NCBI GenBank assembly: GCA_034509425.1
Contig: JAVTVJ010000559.1
Location: forward strand, 1-64,000
DNA from: Eopsaltria australis
Taxonomy: Eukaryota > Chordata > Aves > Passeriformes > Petroicidae
Length of the DNA stretch: 64,000 nucleotides
Reading direction: 5' to 3'
Part shown: positions 42,808 through 54,670 of the stretch, piece by piece
Numbering within the stretch: position 1 is the first letter of the stretch
Layout: each line of letters begins with the position of its first letter
Position numbers and translations under genes: made by a program
Notes under the pieces: model-generated
The model's database searches: none
The model's input: only the letters and a program-made list of their open reading frames with translations
Told to the model about the DNA's origin: nothing

Positions 42808-43812
42808 TGTCTTGGTTTGAAAGACAGGTGTCTGCCACAGAAGGCAGGAACCTCCCTTGGAATGGAGAATATGACCCCCCTCCCTCTGAATTATTAGGTG
42901 CCAGTTCAGTGGTTGCTCTCACGAACAAAAACTCACCCCATAGCAGAAGCAGCAGGACAGGGCTGGGCCCCGGAGGCGGCAGCGAATTCCCCCCCCCCCC
43001 AAGACAGCAGTCTCTGCCTTTTGCCCAGTCCTCCAGTAGCAGGCAGTAGCTTTACTGAGGTGGCCAGTACCCCAAAACCCACTCTCGTTTGCAACTTCTT
43101 TAATAATGGCTGATTCGGTCTATTATAGAATGAATTATTTATTTAATAGACACAAAACTGACAGACATAAGACTTTGGAGAAACTACTACACAGGACTAG
43201 AACAAAAAGACTACTAGTAGGTAAATATACAGTGCACAATAAGGTACCCTTTTCTTTTACAGCTAGCAAAGAAATAGTATAAGCTTAGGATTCAATGTAT
43301 CTTACCATTTAGTTGTTGGTGGGGCACACATCGAGATTCTTTCTCTCAGTTCCCAGGAAAGTAACCGCAGAATCTGCATCCAAATTCTGGGAGAGAATTC
43401 CCTTATGCCTTCAGGGTGGGTGTGTGGGAGGCTTCTGCCTCTGTGATAATTGTGTGTGCTTTTATAGTTTGTAAAACAGTGTCTCAGTCAGGAATATTTA
43501 TTTTCCTTTATGTCTTCCCACTTCTGCTCTCCAGACTAAGATGTTGATTCTTAGTTGAGGCCTGAGCCCTTTTGGCACCAGAGATGACCCTTTGCTGTGT
43601 TTTTCATCTGCCTAGGTTATCTCTTCCATCAACCATCTGTGGTAGAGGGGGTTAGACATGTCCTGCCACAAGTAGCCCGCTGGACCCTTCCCCTGAACTG
43701 TGGCCACTTATTTTGTCTCTCTTAAGTACCTGGTCATTATTCTCTCCTAGCAACACATGGGAGAAAATTCTTTGAGAGAAAGAAACAAAAGGAAGAATCC
43801 TAACCCCCAAGA
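42808..43812 (-). mobile_element. Family-B LTR split by another family-G LTR
   Basis: The plus strand starts TGTCTTGGTTTGAAAGAC, the exact reverse of the usual B end. The right arm contains CTAGCAACACATGGGAGAAAA, the reverse of the B start region. Flanks tctac and cctac differ at one base. Confidence 0.75.
43040..43670 (-). mobile_element. Innermost family-G LTR
   Basis: Aligns to the other G LTRs from GTAGCTTTACTGAGGTGGCC onward and ends CATGTCCTGCCACA. Flanked by a perfect agtag (43035-43039, 43671-43675). The first bases read CAGG and not TG. Confidence 0.72.
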
Positions 43813-44115
43813 CCTACTTATGGGAGAAACTCCACACATTTCCAGGGAAATGCATAGAAAATTTCTGCTTTGTGAAAGTTTGGTGTAGCTTTAATAGTTT
43901 GTACAGTGAGGTGTCTGCCAGTCAGAAATCCAGCTTATCTTTCAGATCTTGCTTTGACAGTAAGATGGTTATTGTCAGTTGGGAGATGCCAGACCAATGT
44001 TAATCTCATGGCACCAAAATAACTCACTACAAGAGAACTTGTCCTGTTTGAGTTATCTGACTGGTTAACATACAACAGATAAGCTCTTGTGGGGTTGGAG
44101 TGATGTCTTGCTACA

Positions 44116-45532
44116 GTGATCCAAGTTAATTGTATTTATGAGTACTTTATAGGTTCAGAACTTTAAACAATAATGCTTATAGCTCTGTTGAGGAGGCTAG
44201 AGAACCTAGACCTAAGTCTTCCGTTTACTGGTAGAAAAAAGTCAATTTGTAGGACTCAGGAGCAGTATTTAAATAGACATGTTGTCCCATCCTGCTGTAA
44301 ACAGGGGGAGTCGGGGAAGATTTTTTTTGATAGATTTCTCAGATGAAAATAAAGCGCAAATGAGACTATTATATCTAAGAACCATTTATTGATAAAGAAT
44401 AAGTGCTCCTACCGAAGACAGAGAGAAAAGAGAGCAGAGAGGGAAAAGAGAAACAGAAACAGAAGACAGGGGAAGTGTTATCCAAGAACCCTGGCACTCT
44501 GCCAACTTCAGCTTGGCAGGCAGAGCATGCGTGCTGCAAGCGGAGATGAGTTTTCATGGCTCCCATAGTGGGCTGGGGGTGATTTCCGAATCACAGCACA
44601 CTGCATGTCTCAGCCTGACTCATAATTGAGAGACGGGACTCTTCAAGGGTGCAATCAAAGACGTTTCTAGATTCTAAAGCATGGGTTTTTTTTATACTTA
44701 CTAGTTTCAGGCAAAACTTTCCACTACCTTAATAAATCATGTTTCTTCACAACATTTATTAGCTCCCGTCCTGCATGACTTCCTTAAAACAAGAAACAAT
44801 GTAATACATAATGTTCCTTCTACTTAACCACCTTCAAACACTTGCTTGCTGTTCCTAGGGCTTATGGCCCACTAAGGACAGAATGTCTACTTCATTTACT
44901 AACTGTGGGGTGCGCTCTGCCAGGCCCCCCAACTGCCCCTCCACATCAGCCATTGGCAAAGAGCAGTCTGCCGTGGCTTCAGGCGCACTCCTGGGGCAGC
45001 TGCAGATTGTCAGGGTCGGGGTGCGGCAGCTACAGGTGTCATTCTCTGGGGGAAACGGTGGCGCACCAGGTTGTCCCGGTGATGAGCTGCCTCAGGGGAA
45101 GTGGTGAAACAGGGTAGAACAGGTATGGATAGGGAAGCTGGACCGCTGGGAGGAAAAAGCAAGGGGAGGAGGGGGATTAAGCTGACCTCCAAGAAACCCA
45201 AAGAAAAATTGTTCCCATTGTGTCACAGTTAACAGTTTTTATGTGCTAAGGCTCCTCCCCCATAGCCCAATTTCCCGGACATTTTTTTTCCAGGCATTTT
45301 TTCCTGGGCATCTGGACATTTGTCTCACTGGCAATTGGGGGGGTCCCTCAAAGCCCGAAAGTAGAAGCTTTCTCTCCCCTGATTGGCTGTCAGGATAAGC
45401 CTTCCCAGGGACAGTGCTCCCAGCATGTGTACAGCCCCTACAGGAATCCTTCACCTCATGTGTAACATATGGTGAGGCATAAATAAAAAACAGATTGGTT
45501 CCTCTCACATGCTGATATAGAAACCCCTGTAG
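44116..45532. other. Unassigned, possibly LTR-derived segment
   Basis: No frame with known motifs. ACCATTTATTGATAAAG near 44380 and the GC-rich middle (44840-45170) resemble a minus-strand LTR, but I found no ends or duplication. Confidence 0.4.
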
Positions 45533-45537
45533 GGGTT

Positions 45538-46959
45538 TGACTTCACCGCATTTAGTTTCTGGCTAAATGCCAGCACACTTACCTAAATTTATCTAATTTT
45601 GTTGTGAGATAAGGATTAGGAGTAGGCAAAGGAGGCTCAAACTTTAAGAATATAAAGAAAGTTTATTAATAAACCTAAAAAAGGGAAAAAAACCCAAGGA
45701 AAACCAGAACAAAACCCTCAGATGACTGCTCCTCCCTCCACCTCTCCATTTCTTTCCCACTGACAACACAAAAAAACACCACTTTGAACTTTCAGTGAGT
45801 TTACCACCTCTAAAATAGTCTTTTCTCAGTTAATTTAGGGAGAGAAGTTTCTCTTGCTTATACCATGGACTTCTCCACAAGAAATACAGTTTTTATGGTT
45901 CCAGCCCCACAACCAGCAGCCGCCCAGGAGGAAAATCTGCTTGTTGTGGAAGATCCCTCCCACACTAGTAGCCTTCCTACTGCTGCTATGGTGGGCTATG
46001 CTGGTCCATGGGGTACCCTTTTAAGGATGAGTATTTCTATTACAGCAGCAAAGAAATCCCTTTCTTCTATTACTGGCAACATAAGTCCTCCTCCACCACT
46101 CCCCAGGGTGAGGGATCACAGCTTCTTCTCTGTCTCTGCTCAAGCTTCTCATCAGGCCGCAATTACTTCAGTGTCTACTTTACTCTACACAGGTGCCTTG
46201 GCTAACTGGCTGCAGCTAAAACATCTCATCCCTCCTTTGGACCATTTTCTCATATATTACAGGGAATATTTTAGCTTAGTCTCAACCATGGTTTCACAAA
46301 AGAATTTTCAGCTTCACCACTGAAGCACTCCTCATGGTCCTCCCTCTAGGCGCCGGCTCTGCTTCCCTCACTGACTTGAGTCTCTATGGTGTATTTCTGT
46401 AGGTGTCCTCACTATTTTCTCCCTCTGTGCAAGGGAGGATGGGTGTCTGCAAGTCTCATTTGGGCAGTGAGAGGGCTAATCTCTCTCTCAGGCCTTGCAA
46501 TGGTCACGTGGTGTCTGCCCGCACTGTTTGAGTGCAGCATCTCAGCATCCGAGCTGACGGGGAGGGAGAGCAAGGGCTCGGCCCTGCCTGGCAGTGGCTA
46601 GAATTTGCAGCCGAGCTGAATGGAAAGGCTCAGCTACAGCTCCAAACCCTTTTTCCCCCCCACCTCCCTCTGAGGGGGAAGGGGAGGGGGCAGAGGGAAT
46701 GGTGCAGTCTTACCGGGGAGAGAGAGCAGAGGACCTGCTTCTCTGGCACCAACAAGACAGAAAAATGATCTTTACCCAGGTGTCCCTCTCTTAAATATGG
46801 TTTTATGGCTGAAGGCAGAACCACTTTTAATTGGTTTGCATACCTATTAATACTCAAAACTAGCTGGTCACTGGCTGTGTCTCCCAGGAAGCAAGCTGTA
46901 CCACTTCCTGCAGCATAGGCCACCTCCGAGACTGACCCTTCCTGGGCAAACCCAGGGCA
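45538..46959 (-). mobile_element. Solo LTR of the A/V superfamily
   Basis: Plus-strand start TGTAGGGGTTTGACTTC, end GCAAACCCAGGGCA. Flanks acccc and ccccc differ at one base. It shares the R-U5 block (GATAAGGATTAGGAGTAGGC) with families A and V, and a U3 like the copy at 54671. Confidence 0.78.
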
Positions 46960-46964
46960 CCCCC

Positions 46965-48046
46965 CCATATTTTCTAGACAAAAATCCTAGCAGAACAAAC
47001 ATGACATGTAACTAGATACATATGCATGCTCTAATGCAATTAACACTAAACAACACAAAGGATTGACAGTATATCTTGCCCATCATACATTTGAATGCTC
47101 ATTTCCTAATATTCTAAGTTCTGAAATAAAAGTATTTTTAGTGAAATTAATTTATACTTACAAAATGCTGTACATGACTGGGCATAATAAGTGTGACAAA
47201 AGCAATGTAACATACAGTAAATATACTAATAACATGCTGTATATATGAGCATATTGTGTATTTTCTCTATATGTAATATATAGTGTATTGCATTTAATTA
47301 TATAATAAATACGAGTACAGAAATTTTTATTCATTTCCAAAAAAGTATTTCACAAATAAGTTTTCGTCACAGCTTATCTCCACATCCCCTCAAACTAACA
47401 ACAGCTGCAACAAAACAGCAGTTTAGAGTTTTCAATGCATGGCTTCGTGAGGAAATCTCTTTCTTCTCAGGGGAAAGTTTTAATGTTTTTTATGTCCTCT
47501 TTTTCTGTCAACTGAGTAGAGAGTTAAGCAATTTAAAATAATAAAATTTAGTATGTAGATATGTGGTTGCAAGATCTTTTGAGATACCATGATATAAGTG
47601 GCTTCTATAAAGTAAGTTCTGTTCTTCCCAATGTGCTTTAATTAAAGTCTGCGCCTATTGGTGTTGTAGGCGCTTAGAATACTGATGAGCCAAAGGTGGA
47701 TGAGACTTTTGCTGTGTAAATAAATTCTGTCGAAATATAATAGTTTATGGGAAAGGAAACAAGAAAAAAATGTATTATCTCATAATAGTTAATTTTTAAC
47801 ATCTGTTATATAAGGCATTGTCACCATAATACTCAAGTGCTAATCATGTCATGTGCACTCCCTTACTTTGATTTTTGTCTTTATGCTAATGTACAGAAAT
47901 TTTTACTTTTAGGATGAAATAAAATATTTCACATGAAATGGCAATTTTAGGCCCTACATTTACACTGGATGCTCTGCAGAGTGTCTTGTGATTGGTGTTG
48001 GTACTATGTCAGGCGAGATCTCGTGTCATTCCCATTGTTCCTGTTA
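46965..48046. other. AT-rich segment with no recognised feature
   Basis: No coding frame or repeat recognised. Confidence 0.6.
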
Positions 48047-48051
48047 ACACC

Positions 48052-48656
48052 TGTCTCGGGGTGATGTTATGATGATACTTTATTCCCTAATCATCTGCTT
48101 TATGCCCAGAAATGGCTGCTGTATCTTTAAGATGAACCAGGAGTCGGGGCTGGAGCCTGGGATCCCCAGGTGCTGCCTCTGTTCAAACTGTCTCTCTGGC
48201 ATGGTTGGCAGCTACACGGATTGTTATATTAGTGCCTTTACTAGATTAATTTTCACCAACTTAGGCAAGAAGCTTCTGGGTTTTTGGTTTTTCTTCCTTC
48301 CCCTGATCTGGAAGCTTTTCACAGGCAAATCCTTTCAGCGGCTTTTTTTTTTTTTCCTTGAACTTTCTCAGTTTGATTTTTCTTTGGTCTGAGGAGCCTG
48401 CAGGGGTGGCCCTGGCCTGCCTGAACCCCGGAAAAGACCAAGCCAGCAAAAGAAGGGACATTAAACTCTACCACCTTTGCCTGCTGAGAGGAGAAGACCC
48501 ATGCCAGAAATCCAATAGGTTCCCAGCTACTGCATGAACTCTTTTTCTCCTCTCTTCCCTGACACAAAGAAGGGCAGCTGCCATCTTTGCTCCTAGCCAC
48601 GTGGAAGGAGGGAGTGGGGTGTAAGGTTCAATTTTTTTCCCCCTGTGCTTTGTGGG
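48052..48656 (+). mobile_element. LTR-like fragment, family H
   Basis: It starts TGTCTCGGGGTGATG, and the following 500 bp read like a passerine LTR, with a T run before CCTTGAACTTTCTCAG. It stops where the family-V LTR begins; no end or duplication is visible. Confidence 0.5.
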
Positions 48657-48667
48657 TGTGCCAGGGT

Positions 48668-48693
48668 TGGTTTGATAACTGGGCAGAAACACC
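48668..48693 (-). other. Fossil tRNA-Val primer site inside the LTR
   Basis: The minus strand reads TGGTGTTTCTGCCCAGTT, the complement of the tRNA-Val 3' end with two transitions at CpG positions. The same two changes occur in the copy at 59611. Confidence 0.75.
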
Positions 48694-48721
48694 AATTAAG
48701 TGTAGTGGCTTGATTCACCAT

Positions 48722-48738
48722 CCGAGTCACGGCACCAG
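48722..48738 (-). other. Fossil tRNA-His primer site inside the LTR
   Basis: The minus strand reads TGGTGCCGTGACTCGGA, an exact 17-base complement of tRNA-His. It lies 6 bp after an LTR-like CACA end and 28 bp before the tRNA-Val site. Confidence 0.78.
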
Positions 48739-50109
48739 TTTAATGTGGTGTGTTTGAGCTCTGGCCAAGCGCCAGTGTGTCCACTAGAATTATTTACTCG
48801 ATTTCTGCTGTAAGATAAGAATTAGAAAAAGGGCAAAAGCAGGCTCAGGACTTTAAAGAATATAAAGAAGGTTTTATTAACAGAACTAAAAGAAAAATAA
48901 TAAAAATCAGAATAAAACTTCAGAACACTTCTCCCCCACCTCTTCTTGCTTTTCCCACTGACAATGTAAAGAGACAACACTTAGGACTTTCAGTCAGTTT
49001 ATCACCTCTAAACAATTATTTCTTCAGTTCACTTAGGGAGAGGAGTCTCTTTCTGTCATGCCATGGAAACTTTTCCACAAGAAATAGTTCTCTCATGGTT
49101 TTAAGTTTCACGAATAGCAGCCTGCCCGGAAATCTGCAATCGTGAAGTCCCTCCCACATTTTGGTAGTCTTCCCACAACTACCTCTGTGGGCCACTGCCC
49201 TATGGGGTACAATTTTAAGGATGGGTTGTTCTAGTATAGCAACAAAGATTCTCTTCTTCTATCTCTGGAAGCAAAGGTTCTCTTCTTCTATCCCTGGGGC
49301 AGAGGTTCCACTAAATCACAGCTCCTTCTCTTCCTCTGTTCAAACTTCTCACCAGATCACAGCTACTTCAACATTTACTTGCTTCCGCAGAGGTGTGTTG
49401 GCTTATGGGCTATGGTTTAGCATGCTACATCCCCCCATGCATGAGTTACAGGGATAACAATCTGATGGATCATGTCTTCATCATGGCTTACAAAATAATT
49501 TCAGTCCCGAGATCTGGGGCATCTCCTCATTCTCCTCCCTCTGGGCTTCTGCTCCGCCTTCTTCACTGACCTCAGTGTCGCCATGTTGTGTTCCTCACGT
49601 ACCTTCACCCTTTCCTTTTCTTTTACTTGAGAGAGGATCGATGTCTGTAACTTCATCTGTGCACTGGAAGAGTTAATATCTCTCCCGGGCCTCTGCGGAT
49701 GGTCATGTGATCTCTGTCGGGCAGCGGCCGGACCTGCTCAGGTGTAGGATTTCGGCAGCTACACGGGAGAGGGGGAAGAGAGCCTGCACCGGACTCCAGT
49801 GGTTGCAGAAGTGGCCCAGATCTCAACGGCTCTGCGCCGCAGCCCGGCCCGGCCCGGTGGAGCAGGGCCCAGCTCTGCCTGGCGCTAGAGCCGGCCCGGC
49901 CGTGGTTGGAACTTAGCGGTGGCAGCAGCTCAGCCAAGCCGCGCAGTGCCACGGGCCGGCTCGGGCCTCCCTGACCGGGCTCCGTCACGCTGCGGGTTTG
50001 GGCTTCCCTTCCCCCACCATCCCGGTAACCAGGCCACGCTGGCCTGGCTCCGCCTAAGGGGGGCAGGGGGGAACGGCTTCTCATCTTTGCAGCAAGCAGG
50101 AAGTAAAAG

Positions 50110-50643
50110 TGTAATGAATGATTAAATGATAAATGTTGGCTTTTCACATATTGCTAGAAATAATGTAGAAATAGTGTTGTGATAAAATATAGCTAAGTAG
50201 AAGTAAGATTGTAGTAAAATTATAACCTCGAGATAATTGTGATATATATTGAAAAACGTAGTCATAAATATATAGCTATGAATGTCTTTTGAGTTGATGA
50301 ATTGAAGCGCCAAGGAATTTTAAAAGAAGATAACACCACTCACCCTGATTCACATCTCCCAAAGAAGCCTCTGCCTGACACTGTCCAGATAGCTGAAGAG
50401 GTACCACATCTGTGAGAGGGGGGGGCAGGGACCAGGGAGAGAGGGGTGTGTGAAGTGTAAATTTTTTTCAGAGCTTAATGAATATGCAACAGTTAAAGAG
50501 AGTATTTAACCCATTGTAAAATGAATGAAAACTGCACCTCTAGCAAATACGCTATTCGCCCAGCGCTGTTTTTGCCTTTGTTCTACTAATAAATGTTCAA
50601 TATTATTCTACTAAAATTTTTGTTCGTGGACCCGTTTTTCACA
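50110..50643 (+). repeat. 5' LTR, family D
   Basis: It starts TGTAATGAATG and ends CCCGTTTTTCACA. It contains CTAATAAATGTTC (poly(A) hexamer) near its end. Confidence 0.85.
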
Positions 50644-50646
50644 ATT

Positions 50647-50663
50647 TTTTGACCCCGACGTGA
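50647..50663 (+). other. Primer-binding site, tRNA-Trp type
   Basis: GACCCCGACGTGAT matches 14 bases of the tRNA-Trp primer site; the first bases, normally TGGT, are changed to T. It lies directly after the LTR. Confidence 0.65.
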
Positions 50664-51077
50664 TGCTCCGCTAGGGCCTGCTTTCTTGCTGGGAAGGGGG
50701 ATGCCTCTAACAGCTTCCTGTAGCCCAGGAGGAGAGCGGGCACTGGCAGGCAGTAATCAGAAACACGCCCTAAATTGTAGAACAAAGGCAAAATTTTTTT
50801 GAGCTCAGCTCTCTTGAAGGGAACCACGGTGAGTCGCCCATAATCCTTGTACATACGAAGACCCGAACAAGAAAGCAGGATTTTGGTAAGTTCTTGTGTG
50901 GGGGTCATGAAGGGGGGAATGAATGGTGTGTGCATGAGACATGGATCAGATAGCCAGATTTGCGAAGTGAGATTTTGGAGCACTACTAACCACATTTCCA
51001 TCCCCTCGCGAGAGGATCAACTGGTGACCGGGCAAAGCGAGAGGAAAAGTCTGAATGAACCCCCAAAATGATTCATT

Positions 51078-51290
51078 AGGAGTTAAAATCCCTTGGTAGA
51101 GATCCATGGACAGGAATTCTTAGGAGTTGAACACCTTGGTGGAGTTCTGGAATAGGGACTCTCAGGAGTTGAAAGCCTTGGTAAGAATTTCTCAGACAGG
51201 AGCTCTCAGGAGTTAAACGCCTTGGTAGGAATCTTAGGAGTTAAAACTCATAAGAGTTTGTATTCCTTGGTAAGGGAGAAATTTCCTAGA
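51078..51290 (+). repeat. Tandem repeats in the family-D leader
   Basis: Five units with the core AGGAGTTRAA..CCTTGGTA (R = A or G), spaced about 30-60 bp, lie between the primer site and gag. Confidence 0.8.
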
Positions 51291-51609
51291 CAGTCCACTA
51301 GGAAATCTGATTTAAAGCAGGGAGATTTTGGCTTTGCAATGCAGATTGATTGGAGGTTTGATTGTGAGGTTTAGTTCCTTTTGTTTGGCCTGATAGTATA
51401 GATTTGCTAGTGACTTTATCACTGGTAATTCAGTGTTATCAGTGGTTTAGTTTTGTTTGGTTTAGGTTTGGCTAGTAGAATAGTTTTCTCTGTTGAGCAG
51501 TCCTCTTGCCCGAAGGGGAGAGAGTCGTTTGAGAATGTAAATAAGAAATTTATAAAGGTGTGTAAGAAGTGAAGTAACAGGTAGGGAATTAAAACAACAG
51601 ACAACTCAG

Positions 51610-51910
51610 TGAGGCACGTGGGAAAGTTTAATTGTCACTACTGTGGTGCTCCAGGACATTTCAGGAGGAATTGCCCACGACACGCTGAAGATATTAAAGC
51701 ACTTGAAGGAGAGGTGACATAAGGGTGTCAGCAGCTTTTTATACTGGGGATGGAACATCAAACCGAGCCCTTCATAATATTAAAATAGGTCCCCAGGAGG
51801 AAGAAATGGAATTCTGAGTAGATACTGAAGCTGATAGATAGTCTGTACTGAGGGTTCCTGAGGGGTGTTGTATAGGTAAAAAAGGTTATTAAATTCCAGG
51901 GGAAAGGGAT
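51610..51910 (+). pseudogene. gag-pol: Family-D nucleocapsid and protease remnant
   Basis: A zinc knuckle, CHYCGAPGHFRRNC (51633-51677), is followed after a stop by a protease start. That part has EPFIILK, EEEMEF, a stop, then VDTEADRS. It aligns with the same region of the tRNA-His provirus (EPLIKLKVGPLSEELEF, VDSGAERS). The active-site motif is changed (D-T-E for D-S-G), and stops interrupt it. Similarity is lost after about 51890. Beyond that, a Glu/Arg-rich stretch (EEELERDQQHEKKLEREKQ in one frame, 51940-52000) cannot be placed. Confidence 0.7.
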
Positions 51911-52041
51911 CAGAAATAAAACCCACAGCAATTCTGAGGAGAGAGGAAGAATTGGAACGAGACCAGCAACATGAGAAGAAACTTGAAAGGGAGAAACAGT
52001 TAACAGTAAAACCTGCAAAGAGGACCTAAAAGCACTGCATG

Positions 52042-52720
52042 TGTTATAAATAAAAGTGAGAAATTCGTGCTCAAATATGTAATATCGAAATATATAGTAA
52101 AAAAGGTTTAGTTGTAACCAGTTTTAGAACAAGCAGAGCCTGCCCAAGAAAAGAGTCGTGGCCTCGCCCAGGGAATGGATTTAAATTCCAAAGACAGCAT
52201 TACAGAGAACGGCAGCACATCAGGAAAACATTCAGTCGACTCCTGATATCTACATTTCCAAGGAAAACTTCCCGGCAGAGCTGATGGCAGAACTGATCGA
52301 CCATCTCCGAAAATCCCATCCCAGCTCAAGTGTTAACGACCAGATCGGATGGAGATAAAGAACATCATGAACCATCAGATAACACCCCCGGATGATGAAA
52401 AATCGATCAAGCACAGGATGCGTTTTTGTCCACCTCAGTTTCATGAATAGCATGCTTCATGAATATGCTGAGTGACAGAAATAATGCCCAAAATCCGGAC
52501 TTCTCGGTCAAAACTGTATATATAAACCAGCTGTTAGAAGCAGTCAGGGTGAACAGAGGGAGGTCTGATGCGATAGAGGTCAGACCTGCGTTCACCCAGT
52601 TCCAACCCCGGGCTTGGCACTGTCTCCCTTTTCGATCGTGGCATTGCGTGTTCGAACTCTTGGACATGAAATAAATTTTATATTTGTTTTACTATAAATT
52701 AGGCGTATTTATTTATAACA
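52042..52720 (+). mobile_element. Solo LTR-like element with 13-bp terminal inverted repeats
   Basis: It starts TGTTATAAATAAA and ends TTTATTTATAACA, exact inverted repeats. It is flanked by catg on both sides (52038-52041, 52721-52724). CATGAAATAAATTTT near the end could be a poly(A) site. TG..CA ends and a 4-bp duplication suit a gamma-type solo LTR. Confidence 0.65.
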
Positions 52721-52724
52721 CATG

Positions 52725-54665
52725 AAACAACTTGTCTGAGTTAATGATTTCTGCATTCACTGGAATTAAGGCAGACATTGCTTAAATTGGACTACAGCTG
52801 TTGCTATCAGCAATCTACTCTGTGGTATTATAAATTCCAGAATGGTAACAACAGAGTTGGTAACATTCACATTTTTAATTTCAGCCATTCAAATTGCCTT
52901 CTTTTGTAATGCTACACAGTTTGATGTTATTGTAATGTAAGTTAATTTATATATGTATATAGGAGAACTAGGTATCATAGTTTTAAGTATCTATCCATTT
53001 CTCTTTTCATGTGTTCTTTTGGTGTTTAGAATTCTGAAAGGTATTTGATGACTGGCACATATTTTTCAGACAAAATGCAGAATAATTCTTACAGTTCAGT
53101 TCTTGTCACCAGACTTCAGTGGCTGCATTTTCACTGAAACAACTTTGTTTCAGGCAGTTGGGATCTGTCTTTGATCATAAATACAGATTTCTTGGACTAC
53201 CTTAGTTTGATTCATCTCTAATGTACTGAAGACAATACCAGTGTATTTGCCTAAAGGTTCACTCCATTGCAGCAATTTTTTTTGGACATCAAGTAACTTA
53301 AGAACAGCTTTAAAGTAACTTTTGAATAAGTTCCCAGATGAAATGATTGGCAGGGAGGAAGCAGAACACTAAAGATTGTCAAAATTGATGTGTGCATGAT
53401 GCAAAGATTATTAGATTTGCACTTCCACAAACATTTAAGTCAAACCAGGAAACTGTTCCTTCTGTAATGGTTTATTAAGAAGACTTGTGTGGTCTAAGCA
53501 TATTTTTGTGGGATTAGAAGCTGTAATTTCTTCATCTCGTGTGACAAAATAAAACATAACCAAAACTAGAAATTTCTACTTCATGTGAAATTTAGCCACC
53601 TGTAGGAAAGCTACTGCGTTTATTGTTTTTCCTTTAACAAGTGAATCATTTGCACTTTAAGGCTATATAAGAGATTTTTGTTACAGTGTCCTCACAAAAA
53701 TTGCTGATTATTAGTGTGTAGTGATGTTGATTTTGGAATGGAGGTTAATATCCATTTCTCTGAATGTAATTCCTATCTTGCAGCACTTGGTGTGAACTCC
53801 CATTCAAATGAATGTACAAGTTGTCTAGACTAGTAAAAGAACTTTACATTATTTGTTTCTACAGTCTAACAAACTAGTTATTTTATACATGTTTCTTTTC
53901 AAGTATATCTATGTTTCTTTATAAGTAATAATGTAAATGATGTGTTTTGAAGTGAGATAAAGGGCAAACTATGTAAAGTTTTCAGTAAAATATGTGTAGG
54001 AAGGTATCACAGGGACACAGACAATTTTACTTTTTCTTCTGTTTTAGATGACTCACATAGTGTACACCTACCTGAACTTTCTGTATAGTAATTTTCTGAA
54101 CTCCTAATTTCCTGTTCTTAATATTTGTCATCTTTTTCTGTGAAAGATGTATTATAACAAGTACCCATTCGTCATGCAAGGTAAATTAGGATAACGTTTT
54201 GGGGCAAGAAGAGACTACTTAAAGCAGTCTGAAGAGACACTGAAATACTGTTACTGAAATAGTATTAGATTAAAACTTTCCCCAGGTATTTGTCCCTGAT
54301 GTTGATTCATGGCTATTAATTGCCAGTGGATTGTTGGCCTCTGCTGTGGTTTGTATGTATTTCTAAGAGAAATGTAAAGAATTTCCACAGTCCTTTTTTT
54401 GAAGCAGAATGTACATAACTGAATGCTGTCTAAATATTTTATTTTGTAATGTAATTTCACAATCAGATTCTGGGAACTAGCAATCTCTGCTAAGTGGGAA
54501 GTACCTAAGGAGGACTAGGAAATCACAGTATCCTGGATAAAAGAGAATCGGCCTAAGGGGCAGCAAGACACTTGGTGCCTTTAACATAAGAATGACGCAA
54601 ATTCCCAAGGGCCTGGAGGCCTGTGTGGCTTCCCTGTCTAAAACACCCCCACTTAAATCATCAAG
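52725..54665. other. Segment with no recognised feature
   Basis: AT-rich. I see no pol motif here although it lies where pol would be in family D. The last 180 bp (54480-54665) may be ERV interior, since the cysteine-rich frame continues after the next LTR. Confidence 0.5.
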
Positions 54666-54670
54666 CATGA

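Larger units (their letters stand above)
42417..44115 (-). mobile_element. Family-G LTR split by a family-B LTR
   Basis: Arms 42417-42807 and 43818-44115 align in order with the family-G LTR at 40223-40951. Plus-strand ends TGTGACAGG and CTTGCTACA. Flanks gcaat and gtgat match only partly, so the duplication is unsure. Confidence 0.7.
48657..50109 (-). mobile_element. Family-V-type LTR carrying two primer-site fossils
   Basis: The plus-strand start TGTGCCAGGGTTGG aligns to the U5 end of the family-V LTR at 58001-59657. The R-U5 block (AAGATAAGAATTAG..GGCAAAAGCAGG) follows. The U3 end is missing: the sequence stops at 50109 where the next provirus begins, about 200 bp short of related LTRs. 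Within the U5 end lie a tRNA-Val site and a tRNA-His site. Confidence 0.75.
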
